Translations under genes and position numbers: made by a program
From: CAUUCX01 sp041844835
Lineage (GTDB): Bacteria > Bacillota > Clostridia > Peptostreptococcales > Anaerovoracaceae
Assembly: GCA_041844835.1 (NCBI GenBank)
Contig: JBGZBU010000032.1
Location: 1 to 21,508 of the forward strand
DNA: 21,508 nucleotides
Direction of reading: 5' to 3'
Notes under the pieces: model-generated
What the model was told of the DNA's origin: nothing
Database searches by the model: none
The model's input: the letters and a program-made list of their open reading frames with translations, nothing else
In this document: in pieces, positions 7,643-15,113 of the stretch
How positions within the stretch are numbered: position 1 is the stretch's first letter
Layout: every line of letters begins with the position of its first letter

Positions 7643-8844
7643 AAGCGTCGGCTATGGAAAAAACTCCGCTCGCAAACAGGCCGCACATACTGTTTTTAGG
7701 GCGCATGAATGCGGGGAAATCTTCAATCATAAACGCACTTGCGCATCAGCGCGTGTCGATAGTGTCCGACATACCGGGCACAACTACCGATCCCGTGGTG
7801 AAATCCATGGAGATCGCCGGGCTCGGCGCGGTCGCGCTTGTCGATACCGCCGGGATTGACGACAAGTCAGAGCTCGGTGCGGCGCGGATCGCGGCTTCGG
7901 AGAAAGCGCTTGCAAGCGCGGATATTGCCGTGCTCGTAATAGATGGCGATGAGGCGGCGGGAAGAGGTGAAAACGATTTTTCAGAGGAGCTCGCGTGGAG
8001 CGAGAAACTGAAAAGCGCAAAAATTCCGTTTATCATCGCAATCAACAAATCCGAAAATATCTCAGGGGTGGAACTCGCGGAAAAAGTGGAGAATGTATTC
8101 GGGCAGCCGCCGATTTCGATCAGCGCGCATGCCGCACCCGGTGTAGATCCGCTCATCGCCGAACTGCAGGAGGTCGCCGGCGCAGCGGAAGAGCGCACCA
8201 TTTGCGGAGATCTGGTCTCCGCCGGCGATACCGTCCTTCTTGTGATGCCGCAGGATATACAGGCGCCCAAGGGCAGGTTGATTCTGCCGCAGGTGCAGAC
8301 GATACGCGATCTTTTGGAGCACAAATGCACCGTTGTGTCAGTCACGGCAGACGGCCTTTCCGGGGCGCTCGGCGCGCTTGCAAATCCTCCGGAGCTGATA
8401 ATCGCGGATTCGCAGGTCATCTCCGCAGTCTACGACAAAAAGCCCGCCGAGAGCAGACTGACCTCATTTTCTATGCTTTTTGCCGCATATAAAGGGGATA
8501 TTGATATCTTCATCGCGGGAGCGCGGGCGATCGACAGCCTGAAAGACGGTGATTCAATCCTGATCGCGGAGGCATGTACGCACAATCCGCTTGACGGCGA
8601 TATAGCACGGGAAAAATTGCCGGCACTTCTGCGTGCAAAAACGGGGAAATCCCTCAATATCAAGGTCGTAAGCGGCAATGATTTTCCGGGCGACATAAAG
8701 AAATATGCTCTCATAATTCATTGCGGCGCGTGCATGTTCAACAGAAAGCATGTAATGTCGCGCATTGATGCCGCAGAGCGGCATGGCGTGCCGATTACGA
8801 ATTACGGAGTAGCTTTTGCGTACATGAACGGGATATTGCAGTAA
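7639..8844 (+). CDS. hydF: [FeFe]-hydrogenase H-cluster maturation GTPase HydF
   Basis: A 401-residue scaffold GTPase that receives the 2Fe precursor and transfers it to apo-hydrogenase. The N-terminal Era/TrmE-like G domain shows G1 GRMNAGKSS (21-29), switch Thr residues in IPGTTTDP, G3 DTAG (69-72) and G4 NKSE (136-139). The C-terminal cluster domain carries CTH (313-315) and HCGAC (361-365), giving the CxH...HCxxC ligand set of HydF. Where many homologues read CTHH this one reads CTHN; the first His, the one in the ligand motif, is kept. It ends in the conserved GVPITNYGVAFAYMNGIL. The ATGA overlap with hydG fixes the start. About 120 bp of AT-rich sequence without a clear terminator follows before the toxin-antitoxin promoter. 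Confidence 0.97.
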   Translation: MKASAMEKTPLANRPHILFLGRMNAGKSSIINALAHQRVSIVSDIPGTTTDPVVKSMEIAGLGAVALVDTAGIDDKSELGAARIAASEKALASADIAVLVIDGDEAAGRGENDFSEELAWSEKLKSAKIPFIIAINKSENISGVELAEKVENVFGQPPISISAHAAPGVDPLIAELQEVAGAAEERTICGDLVSAGDTVLLVMPQDIQAPKGRLILPQVQTIRDLLEHKCTVVSVTADGLSGALGALANPPELIIADSQVISAVYDKKPAESRLTSFSMLFAAYKGDIDIFIAGARAIDSLKDGDSILIAEACTHNPLDGDIAREKLPALLRAKTGKSLNIKVVSGNDFPGDIKKYALIIHCGACMFNRKHVMSRIDAAERHGVPITNYGVAFAYMNGILQ

Positions 8845-8966
8845 AATATGTAAAAAATCAATTTATGAACTTGCGTTTCCTGGGATTAAAAAATATTGAT
8901 ATTTGATATTGTATCTGAGGGTTTGATATAAACAACAAGAAAGTGGTGTATAGGAAATTTGCTAAT

Positions 8967-8995
8967 TTGACATTTCTAAAAATATTTGTTATACT
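8967..8995 (+). promoter_or_regulatory. Strong sigma-A-type promoter of the toxI-toxN locus
   Basis: TTGACA (8967-8972), a 17-bp spacer and TATACT (8990-8995) form a near-consensus promoter. Transcription would start at about 9002-9004, a few bases before the first RNA repeat. A strong promoter is what type III loci need, because the RNA antitoxin must outnumber the toxin. Confidence 0.8.
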
Positions 8996-9008
8996 TCCGG
9001 TAAATAAA

Positions 9009-9092
9009 GAGGGTGTCCCGCTACCGTTAAAGGTGGAGCATTAGAGAAGGTGTCTCACTACCTATATCCCAAAGGTGAAACATTAAGGCGAG
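9009..9092 (+). ncRNA. toxI: ToxI-like tandem-repeat RNA antitoxin
   Basis: Two tandem repeats start at 9009 and 9046 (37-nt period). Both share GGTGTC, then CTACC, AAAGGTG, an A/G-rich triplet and CATTA. The core GGTG-N-GCTACC-TTAA-GTG-AGC resembles, from memory, the 36-nt ToxI repeat of Pectobacterium, which folds into a pseudoknot that inhibits ToxN. In the first copy GGT (9012-9014) can pair with ACC (9023-9025), and GCT (9020-9022) with AGC (9037-9039). The second copy (9046-9087) carries a 5-nt insertion and loses the GCT/AGC pairing, so it may be degenerate. The array sits between a strong promoter and a terminator immediately ahead of the toxin gene, the standard type III arrangement. 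Confidence 0.82.
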
Positions 9093-9121
9093 CAGAGAGG
9101 ATCAAACCTCTCTGTTTTTTT
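9093..9121 (+). terminator. Intrinsic terminator between toxI and toxN
   Basis: CAGAGAGG (9093-9100) pairs perfectly with CCTCTCTG (9107-9114) around ATCAAA and is followed by seven T (9115-9121). In type III systems this terminator lets most transcripts stop after the antitoxin RNA, with limited read-through into the toxin. Confidence 0.9.
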
Positions 9122-9132
9122 AGGAGAAGGCA

Positions 9133-9690
9133 ATGGCAGAAGCGATTAAATATGGATTTTATACTGTAAATCCTGATTATCTTGAATATCTAAATCAAAT
9201 AGATTCAGAAGTTTATTACAACCCCTCGTATAGAAATAGTATTAAACCATTTGTTGGAATTATTGTTGGAATAGAAGACTATAATTATTTTATTCCAATA
9301 TCCTCTGCAAAGGAAAAACACAAAAGATGGAAGAATGTTTCTGATGAGCATTTTTTGATTTATGAAGTAATTGACAATAACATTACTATAACTGGAGATA
9401 TATACAAATATTACTCTGATGAAGAAAAAATGCACATATTATCTATATTGGATATTAAGAAAATGATACCTGTACCGACCGGTTGTTATAAAAGAATTGA
9501 GTTTGATGAGCTTGATGACATCAGATACAAAGACTTATTTGAAAAAGAATATGCTTTTTGCCTTAAGGTAAAAACAAAGGTTTTGAAAAAGGTAGAAAAA
9601 TTATATCAGAAGCAAAAAGAAACAGGAACTGTCAGAAGAGCAAATTGTAATTTTTCAGAGTTAGAAAAGGCAATGTTGAACTGGAAGTGA
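9133..9690 (+). CDS. toxN: Type III toxin-antitoxin endoribonuclease, ToxN/AbiQ family
   Basis: A 185-residue protein of the ToxN/AbiQ family, RNases that cut mRNA and their own repeat antitoxin and often give phage resistance by abortive infection. Alignment from memory with Pectobacterium ToxN: GFYTVNPDYLEYL matches its N-terminus; Tyr 33, Lys 38, Ser 57-Ser 58 and Lys 60 (PISSAKEKHK) fall at its Tyr 29, Lys 33, Thr 52-Ser 53 and Lys 55 active-site region; then the KKMIPV strand; and NCNFSELE matches the C-terminal GTCNFSLLEE. AGGAGAAGG (9122-9130) supports the ATG. The gene is strikingly AT-rich: one hand-counted row has 17 G+C of 60 against 31 of 60 in hydF, consistent with horizontal gain. 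It is expressed by read-through of the toxI terminator. Confidence 0.88.
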   Translation: MAEAIKYGFYTVNPDYLEYLNQIDSEVYYNPSYRNSIKPFVGIIVGIEDYNYFIPISSAKEKHKRWKNVSDEHFLIYEVIDNNITITGDIYKYYSDEEKMHILSILDIKKMIPVPTGCYKRIEFDELDDIRYKDLFEKEYAFCLKVKTKVLKKVEKLYQKQKETGTVRRANCNFSELEKAMLNWK

Positions 9691-9799
9691 AACATAAATT
9701 ACTTATAAGTTTCTTGTTTACACTTAGATTATTTGTAACGAAAAAATTTTTATATGAATTTGCTAAATTTACTTGACACCATCGGACGGGATACTTCAA

Positions 9800-9828
9800 T
9801 TTACATTTTAACTGTTTTAAAGTATACT
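9800..9828 (+). promoter_or_regulatory. Promoter of the metNI unit
   Basis: TTTACA (9800-9805), a 17-bp spacer and TATACT (9823-9828) precede metN by about 75 bp. The leader is too short for a SAM riboswitch or a T-box, and none is visible. Confidence 0.7.
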
Positions 9829-9902
9829 AAAGAGAAAGCGCAGCACGGCGCCCCGGGCGGCTGTCCGCGCTGTTCACATCATTCATAGCGGAGGAAAGTC
9901 CA

Positions 9903-11018
9903 GTGAACAATCGTGTCACAAATGAAACAAACGGAATAAACGTAAGCGATAAAAATAAAGGAACCGATGAAAATGCGGCATCCATAATTGACCTGAAAGG
10001 ACTTACAAAGGAGTTCGGCGCCGGGAACAATCCGTTCAGGGCGCTCGATGAAGTGGATCTGAGCATAAAAAAGGGAGAAATATTCGGGATAATAGGGATG
10101 AGCGGCGCGGGAAAAAGCACCCTCGTACGTTGCATCAATCTGCTCGAACGCCCTACGACGGGCTCAGTCATATTCGACGGCAGGGACCTGACCGTCCTCA
10201 CGCCTTCCGAGCTCAACAAATCCCGCCGCTCCATGGGAATGATATTTCAGCAGTTCAATCTACTCATGCAGAGAAACGTCCTGAGAAATGTTTGTTTCCC
10301 GTTGGAAATAGCGGGGGTTTCAAGAAAGGAGGCGGAGGCGAGAGCCGGCGAACTTCTGGAACTCGTAGACCTCGGTGAAAAAAAAGAGGCATATCCGTCT
10401 CAGCTGTCGGGCGGACAGAAGCAGCGCGTAGCGATAGCCCGCGCGCTTGCAACCGATCCGAGAGTGCTGCTCTGTGATGAAGCGACCTCCGCGCTCGACC
10501 CGAAAACAACGGAATCCATACTGAGGCTGCTTAAGGAAATTAATCGCAAACTGGACATTACGATAATAGTCATAACCCACGAAATGAGAGTGGTGCAGCA
10601 GATATGCGACAGGGTCGCCATAATAGACGGAGGGAAAATCGCGGAAATAGGCGATGTCGTAGATATATTCTCAAATCCGAAGACTGCGGCGGCAAAGCTC
10701 CTTGTGTACCCCGAGCGCGGTGTAAAAAATCCGCCTCCGGGGGCATGCGGCAAAGCCGCTGTGCAAAAAAGCGCTTCGCCACGTTCCGTTAGAATAGTTT
10801 TCGACGGTTTATCATCATATGAACCGGTCATTTCAAACATGACCCTGGCATGCCAGGCGCCGGTCAATATAATGTTTGCCGATACTCAGGACATCGGCGG
10901 AAATGCCGTGGGGCAGATGATAGTGCAGCTCCCCGAAGATCCCGCGCAGGTCGCGAGCATAATGGACTACCTCGCGGAGCACGACGTGAATTTTGAGGAG
11001 GTGGATGAAATTGGTTGA
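9903..11018 (+). CDS. metN: Methionine ABC transporter ATP-binding protein MetN
   Basis: The 371-residue ATPase of the D/L-methionine importer MetNIQ. The NBD shows Walker A GMSGAGKST (65-73), FQQFN, LSGGQ (168-172), Walker B VLLCDE (188-193) and His 226 in VITHEM. The C-terminal ~75 residues, from VRIVFDGLSS onward, form the NIL domain, which in MetN binds methionine and allows feedback inhibition of uptake. The first ~27 residues are an Asn/Thr/Asp-rich extension absent from the family. The start is GTG at 9903, supported by GGAGG at 9890-9894. It overlaps metI by 14 bp, so the permease is translationally coupled. Confidence 0.95.
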   Translation: MNNRVTNETNGINVSDKNKGTDENAASIIDLKGLTKEFGAGNNPFRALDEVDLSIKKGEIFGIIGMSGAGKSTLVRCINLLERPTTGSVIFDGRDLTVLTPSELNKSRRSMGMIFQQFNLLMQRNVLRNVCFPLEIAGVSRKEAEARAGELLELVDLGEKKEAYPSQLSGGQKQRVAIARALATDPRVLLCDEATSALDPKTTESILRLLKEINRKLDITIIVITHEMRVVQQICDRVAIIDGGKIAEIGDVVDIFSNPKTAAAKLLVYPERGVKNPPPGACGKAAVQKSASPRSVRIVFDGLSSYEPVISNMTLACQAPVNIMFADTQDIGGNAVGQMIVQLPEDPAQVASIMDYLAEHDVNFEEVDEIG

Positions 11019-11655
11019 GATCGTTTTTAGAGAATTCCTCGCCACCTTATACATGACGCTCGTATCGACAGCCGCGGCATATGCTTTGGGATTGCCCGCG
11101 GGAGTGATTCTAGTGCTCACGGACAGGCAGGGCATCAAGCCGATGCGCATAATAAACGGTACTCTTGGGATAATCGTCAATTTTTTCAGATCCGTTCCGT
11201 TTCTGCTTCTGATGATTGCGCTGATGCGTTTTACGAGACTCATCGTGGGGACTTCGATAGGACCCACGGCGACCATAGTGCCGCTTGTAGTCGGTGCCGC
11301 GCCGTTTATTGCCCGGCTGGTGGAATCGTCAATCAAAGAAGTCGATGCGGGGGTAATTGAGGCGGCTCAATCAATGGGGGCATCCTCGTGGCAAATAATC
11401 ACAAAGGTGATGTTGCCCGAAGCTCGGCCCTCCCTGCTCGTCGGAGGTGCTGTTGCCACTATCACCATACTGGGATACTCCGCGATGGCGGGAGTGCTGG
11501 GCGGCGGCGGACTCGGCGACGTTGCCATGAAATACGGCTATTACAGATGGGAAACCGGCACCATGTGGATCATCATACTGATACTTGTGATAATCGTGCA
11601 GGTCATTCAGGAAGCGGGGATGTTTATAGCGAAAAAATCCGACAGGCGAAAATGA
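11005..11655 (+). CDS. metI: Methionine ABC transporter permease MetI
   Basis: A 216-residue inner-membrane permease with five hydrophobic segments, the usual MetI length. The EAA motif region is VIEAAQSMGASSWQIITKVM with LPEARPSL, and the GYSAMAGVLGGGGLGD segment is diagnostic of MetI. ATG 11005 is taken as the start; GAGGAGG (10995-11001) lies only 3 bp upstream, so the in-frame TTG at 11011, at better spacing, is an alternative. Its beginning overlaps the end of metN. The stop codon falls inside the first unit of a threefold 15-bp repeat. Confidence 0.93.
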   Translation: MKLVEIVFREFLATLYMTLVSTAAAYALGLPAGVILVLTDRQGIKPMRIINGTLGIIVNFFRSVPFLLLMIALMRFTRLIVGTSIGPTATIVPLVVGAAPFIARLVESSIKEVDAGVIEAAQSMGASSWQIITKVMLPEARPSLLVGGAVATITILGYSAMAGVLGGGGLGDVAMKYGYYRWETGTMWIIILILVIIVQVIQEAGMFIAKKSDRRK

Positions 11656-11696
11656 TGCAGGGGAAAATGATGCAGGGGAAAATGATGCAGGGGCAA
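11652..11696 (+). repeat. 15-bp tandem repeat, three copies, at the end of metI
   Basis: ATGATGCAGGGGAAA is present at 11652-11666, 11667-11681 and, with one change, 11682-11696. The metI stop TGA lies within the first unit. Confidence 0.9.
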
Positions 11697-11919
11697 GGAT
11701 ATTCCTGATATTCATTTGCGCGGTCACGCGCAGTTAGCTGATATGTTGAAGTCGGCAGCCGATATATTTGCGCTGTTGATAATGTATATACAAATGTATC
11801 TATAGTTAAATATTAAGAAATTAAATATTAAAAAATTAAACGGTTAGGGCGGTACATGAACCGTATTTATGACGCACCATATACGTGACATGTACTGTAT
11901 GTGAAAGGAAGGTATTACA
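11697..11919 (+). promoter_or_regulatory. metI-metQ intergenic region with hairpins and a weak promoter
   Basis: This gap separates metQ from metNI. TGCGCG (11717-11722) pairs with CGCGCA (11727-11732) but lacks a T-run. A possible promoter is TTGATA (11776-11781) with TATAGT (11801-11806) at a long 19-bp spacing. ACGGTT (11840-11845) pairs with AACCGT (11859-11864). AAAGGAAGG (11904-11912) is the metQ ribosome site. metQ may therefore be transcribed separately, which would suit the higher need for binding protein. Confidence 0.35.
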
Positions 11920-12729
11920 ATGAAAAAAATTATATCCGCGGCGGCTATTGCACTTTTATCTCTTGCACTGTTTGCAGGGTGCGGCGGCGGCGCCGATTCG
12001 GACCTCAAAGTGATCAAGGTCGGAGCCACACCCGTACCGCATGCCGAAATCCTTGAAAAAGCGGCTGAACTGCTTGAAAAAGAGGGATACAAGCTTGAAA
12101 TCGTTGAATTTGCCGATTATGTACTGCCGAACACCGCGCTTGAAAGCGGCGATATAGATGCGAACTACTTCCAGCATCAGACGTATTTGGATGAATTTAA
12201 TGCTGAGAAAGGTACCCATCTTGTGACTGCGGCAAATGTGCATTATGAACCGTTCGGGGTATATGCCGGCAAATCAAAAGACCTTAAAAATATTGCAAAC
12301 GGTGCAAAGATTGCGGTTCCAAACGACACTACGAACGAAGCGCGCGCACTGCTGCTCCTCGAACAGGAAGGGCTCATCAAGCTCAAGGAAGGCGCAGGTA
12401 TAGTTGCGACAAAAAGAGATATAGTTGAAAATCCTAAAAACCTTGATATTGTGGAGCTTGAGGCGGCAGCTATTCCGAGAGCTCTTAAGGATGTGGATTT
12501 TGCAGTAATAAACGGGAACTATGCACTTGCGAGCGGTCTTGCGATGTCCGATTCGCTTGCGGTCGAATCCGCGGACTCCCTCGCCGTGACGGCGTATGTA
12601 AACGTTCTTTGCGTCAAAAAGGGAAACGAAAATGATGAAGCGGTAAAAGCATTGGCGAAAGTGCTTGCAAGCGAAGAAATCAAGGACTTCATAAACAAGA
12701 AATACGAAGGAGCCGTGGTGCCGGTTTAA
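11920..12729 (+). CDS. metQ: Methionine-binding lipoprotein MetQ
   Basis: A 269-residue substrate-binding lipoprotein of the NLPA/MetQ family that delivers methionine to MetNI. It has a basic N-terminus, a hydrophobic core and lipobox LFAGC with Cys 21, so it should be lipid-anchored on the outer face of the membrane. The mature part starts with KVIKVGATPVPHAEIL and contains ANYFQHQTYLDEF, NDTTNEARALLLLE and FAVINGNYA, all characteristic of MetQ. AAAGGAAGG precedes the ATG at 11920. It lies 264 bp after metI rather than directly adjoining it, with its own possible promoter. Confidence 0.95.
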   Translation: MKKIISAAAIALLSLALFAGCGGGADSDLKVIKVGATPVPHAEILEKAAELLEKEGYKLEIVEFADYVLPNTALESGDIDANYFQHQTYLDEFNAEKGTHLVTAANVHYEPFGVYAGKSKDLKNIANGAKIAVPNDTTNEARALLLLEQEGLIKLKEGAGIVATKRDIVENPKNLDIVELEAAAIPRALKDVDFAVINGNYALASGLAMSDSLAVESADSLAVTAYVNVLCVKKGNENDEAVKALAKVLASEEIKDFINKKYEGAVVPV

Positions 12730-12742
12730 AGCGGCCGATGCC

Positions 12743-12774
12743 GGGCGCCGGATCTTGTCCGGTCGCCTGCGCCC
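12743..12774 (+). repeat. GC-rich inverted repeat after metQ
   Basis: GGGCGC (12743-12748) can pair with GCGCCC (12769-12774), with an inner CCGGA/TCCGG stem. No T-run follows, so it is a hairpin, perhaps protecting the metQ mRNA 3' end, rather than a standard terminator. Confidence 0.5.
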
Positions 12775-12822
12775 GATCTTGGCAGACGACAGTTCGCTGA
12801 CTGTAAACGGAGGAGTGAACCT

Positions 12823-14187
12823 ATGAAGGAGCAAAAAAAAGAGCTTAGCGATAAGCAAAAAAAAGAGCCTGGTGTGAAGGAGTACATGTTTGAAACCGAA
12901 TGCGTGCACGCGGGGTACCATCCGCAAAACGGAGAATCGCGCATACTTCCGATATATCAATCGACCACTTACAAGTATGACAGCGCCGATGACGTAGCCG
13001 ATCTTTTTGATCTGAAAGCGAACGGATACATGTATTCCAGGATATCGAATCCCACCGTCGATGCGCTTGAAAAAAAGATCGCACGACTCGAGGGCGGAAC
13101 GGGAGCGGTTGCGACTTCATCGGGGCAGGCGGCGATTACACTTGCTGTACTCACGTTATGCGAAGCCGGCGATAATTTCATCGCGATGAGCAATTTGTAC
13201 GGCGGCACGATAAACCTCTTTTCTTCCACGCTCCCGAAACTGGGTATAAACCCCCGTTTTGTGAGCTGCGGGAGAAGCGAGGCGGCAAAAGCGGAAAATG
13301 CGCGAAAGATAGCGGCGCTCATAGATGAAAAAACGAAATTTATATATGCGGAAACCATAGGAAACCCGGGGGTGGAAGTGCTCGATATAGCATGGCTTGC
13401 CGACATTGCGCACGAAAGCGGGCTGGCGCTCGTGGTGGACAACACGTTTGCAACACCGTATCTTTGCAGGCCGTTTGAGCACGGGGCGGACGTAATAGTG
13501 CATTCATCCACAAAATATTTGGACGGGCATGCGACCAGCGTGGGCGGTCTGCTGGTGGATAAAGGGAATCTCGATCTTTGGACAAACGGCAGATTTTCGC
13601 GACTGACGGATGAGGATCCGTCATATCACGGGCTGTCGTATACCGAGGCGTTCGGAGCCGCAGCATTTTGCACGCGAGCTCGCGTAGTTTACGTACGGGA
13701 TTTGGGAGTGCTGATGTCCCCGATGAATGCATGGCTGACGAATCTCGGCATGGAGACCTTGCCGCTCAGAATGGAAAAACATTCCGCAAACGCCCTCGCG
13801 GTGGCGGAGTTTCTTGAAAAGCACGAATGTGTTGATTGGGTATCATATCCCGGGCTTGGCAGCTCGGCGGACAAGGCGCTTGCTGATAAATATCTGCCGA
13901 GGGGGGCGAGCGGAGTAATCGCTTTCGGAGTAAAGGGCGGCGTCGACGCCGGCAAAAAATTCATAGATGCTCTTGAGCTCATCTCTTTGGTGGTACATGT
14001 CGCGGATGTGCGCAGCCATGTGCTGCACCCCGCATCTATGACGCACAGGCAGTTGTCTGCGGAGCAGCAGGCAGCCGCGGGGATCAGACCGGAACAGATA
14101 AGGCTTTCGGTGGGAATAGAGTGCTTGGAAGACATAATCGCGGATTTGGATCGGGCTCTCGGAGCATGTAACGGAGAAAGAAAATAA
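12823..14187 (+). CDS. metY: O-acetylhomoserine sulfhydrylase (PLP-dependent, MetY type)
   Basis: A 454-residue Cys/Met-metabolism PLP enzyme that makes homocysteine from O-acetylhomoserine and sulfide. The fold-type I landmarks are YSRISNPT (71-78), SSGQAAI (99-105), Asp 206 in VVDNTFATP and the PLP lysine 231 in HSSTKYLDGHA. The C-terminus has the VADVRSHVLHPASMTHRQL segment of O-acetylhomoserine sulfhydrylases, which distinguishes them from cystathionine synthases. Residues 1-21 are a Lys/Glu-rich extension; the conserved protein starts at MFETECVHAG. GGAGGAG at 12809-12815 supports the ATG at 12823; ATG 12886 has a ribosome-site match too close to use well. The next gene, metA, starts within this stop (TAATG). 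Confidence 0.93.
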   Translation: MKEQKKELSDKQKKEPGVKEYMFETECVHAGYHPQNGESRILPIYQSTTYKYDSADDVADLFDLKANGYMYSRISNPTVDALEKKIARLEGGTGAVATSSGQAAITLAVLTLCEAGDNFIAMSNLYGGTINLFSSTLPKLGINPRFVSCGRSEAAKAENARKIAALIDEKTKFIYAETIGNPGVEVLDIAWLADIAHESGLALVVDNTFATPYLCRPFEHGADVIVHSSTKYLDGHATSVGGLLVDKGNLDLWTNGRFSRLTDEDPSYHGLSYTEAFGAAAFCTRARVVYVRDLGVLMSPMNAWLTNLGMETLPLRMEKHSANALAVAEFLEKHECVDWVSYPGLGSSADKALADKYLPRGASGVIAFGVKGGVDAGKKFIDALELISLVVHVADVRSHVLHPASMTHRQLSAEQQAAAGIRPEQIRLSVGIECLEDIIADLDRALGACNGERK

Positions 14188-15113
14188 TGCCTATAGTAAT
14201 ACCACATGATTTGCCGGCGAGCGAAGTTCTCGCATCGGAAAATATATTTGTAATGGACGAGCAGCGCGCGAGTCATCAGGATATCAGACCCCTTAAGCTG
14301 GGAATCATCAATCTGATGCCGACCAAGATAAGTACGGAGACACAGCTTTTGAGGCGCGTATCAAACATGGCGCTTCAGATGAGAGTCGATCTCATAAGGA
14401 CCAGTACATATGAAAGCACGCATACAAGCAGAGAACATCTTGAGAAATTCTATGTCACGTTAAACGACGTAAAGGATAAAAAATATGACGCTCTTATTGT
14501 AACGGGAGCGCCTGTCGAGCATCTGCCGTATGAAGATGTGGCGTATTGGGATGAGATGGTTGAAGTGCTCGAGTGGGCAAGGCGCAACGTCTTTTCGACC
14601 ATGTTTATCTGCTGGGCGTCACAGGCGGCGCTCTATCATTACTACGGGATTCCGAAATACGGATTGGAGCAAAAAATATTTGGTGTGTTCAAGGGATATG
14701 TGAGGGAAGCCTCCACGCTTACGAGCGGGTTTGACGACGCATTTTATATGCCGCATTCGCGCGTGGCATACAACAAGATTGAGGATCTGGAAAAGGTTGA
14801 CGACCTTGCCGTTTTGGTAAGTTCGGATGAGGCGGGCGCGCATATCGCTGCGACGCGCGATAATCGATTTGTCTTTGTGAGCGGACACGGCGAATATGAT
14901 GAAAAAACTTTGGAGGATGAATACAGACGCGATCTCGGGCGCGGTCTTGATATTACACCGCCTCTGAATTATTATCGCGACGATGATCCGGCAAAGGGAA
15001 TAATGAAGCGGTGGACGGCGCACAGCAATCTCCTTTTTTCAAACTGGCTGAATTATTGCGTATATCAGGAGACGCCGTTCGATATAGAAGCGATCGAGGA
15101 AAAAAAGATATGA
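14187..15113 (+). CDS. metA: Homoserine O-acyltransferase MetA, probably acetyl-CoA specific
   Basis: A 308-residue class I amidotransferase-like acyltransferase that activates homoserine, the first step of methionine synthesis. Catalytic Cys 142 lies in FICWASQAALYHYYG, and the His/Glu pair in VSGHGEYD (about 234 and 236). Residue 111 is Glu (GAPVEHL); in characterised MetA proteins Glu 111 goes with acetyl-CoA and Gly with succinyl-CoA use, so the product should be O-acetylhomoserine, the substrate of the MetY-type enzyme just upstream. The start at 14187 shares a base with the preceding stop, and the stop overlaps cysK as ATGA. metY-metA-cysK therefore form a tightly coupled set. Confidence 0.95.
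   Translation: MPIVIPHDLPASEVLASENIFVMDEQRASHQDIRPLKLGIINLMPTKISTETQLLRRVSNMALQMRVDLIRTSTYESTHTSREHLEKFYVTLNDVKDKKYDALIVTGAPVEHLPYEDVAYWDEMVEVLEWARRNVFSTMFICWASQAALYHYYGIPKYGLEQKIFGVFKGYVREASTLTSGFDDAFYMPHSRVAYNKIEDLEKVDDLAVLVSSDEAGAHIAATRDNRFVFVSGHGEYDEKTLEDEYRRDLGRGLDITPPLNYYRDDDPAKGIMKRWTAHSNLLFSNWLNYCVYQETPFDIEAIEEKKI

Larger units (their letters stand above)
8956..9766. repeat. 10-bp direct repeat AATTTGCTAA flanking the toxI-toxN locus
   Basis: AATTTGCTAA occurs at 8956-8965 and again at 9757-9766, on either side of the toxin-antitoxin cassette, each followed within a few bases by TTGACA. It could be a target duplication or recombination scar, or a chance match in AT-rich DNA. Confidence 0.35.

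Noticed and set aside
9689..9713. GAAAC/GTTTC and ACTTATAAGT palindrome as a toxN terminator
   Set aside because: The stem is short and AT-rich with only a broken T stretch after it; too weak to call.
9890..9901. GGAGGAAAGTCC resembles the conserved 5' element of RNase P RNA
   Set aside because: It is the ribosome-binding region of metN; coding sequence starts right after it and no other conserved RNase P segments follow.
11717..11732. TGCGCG/CGCGCA hairpin as a terminator after metI
   Set aside because: The stem is only 6 bp and no T-run follows.
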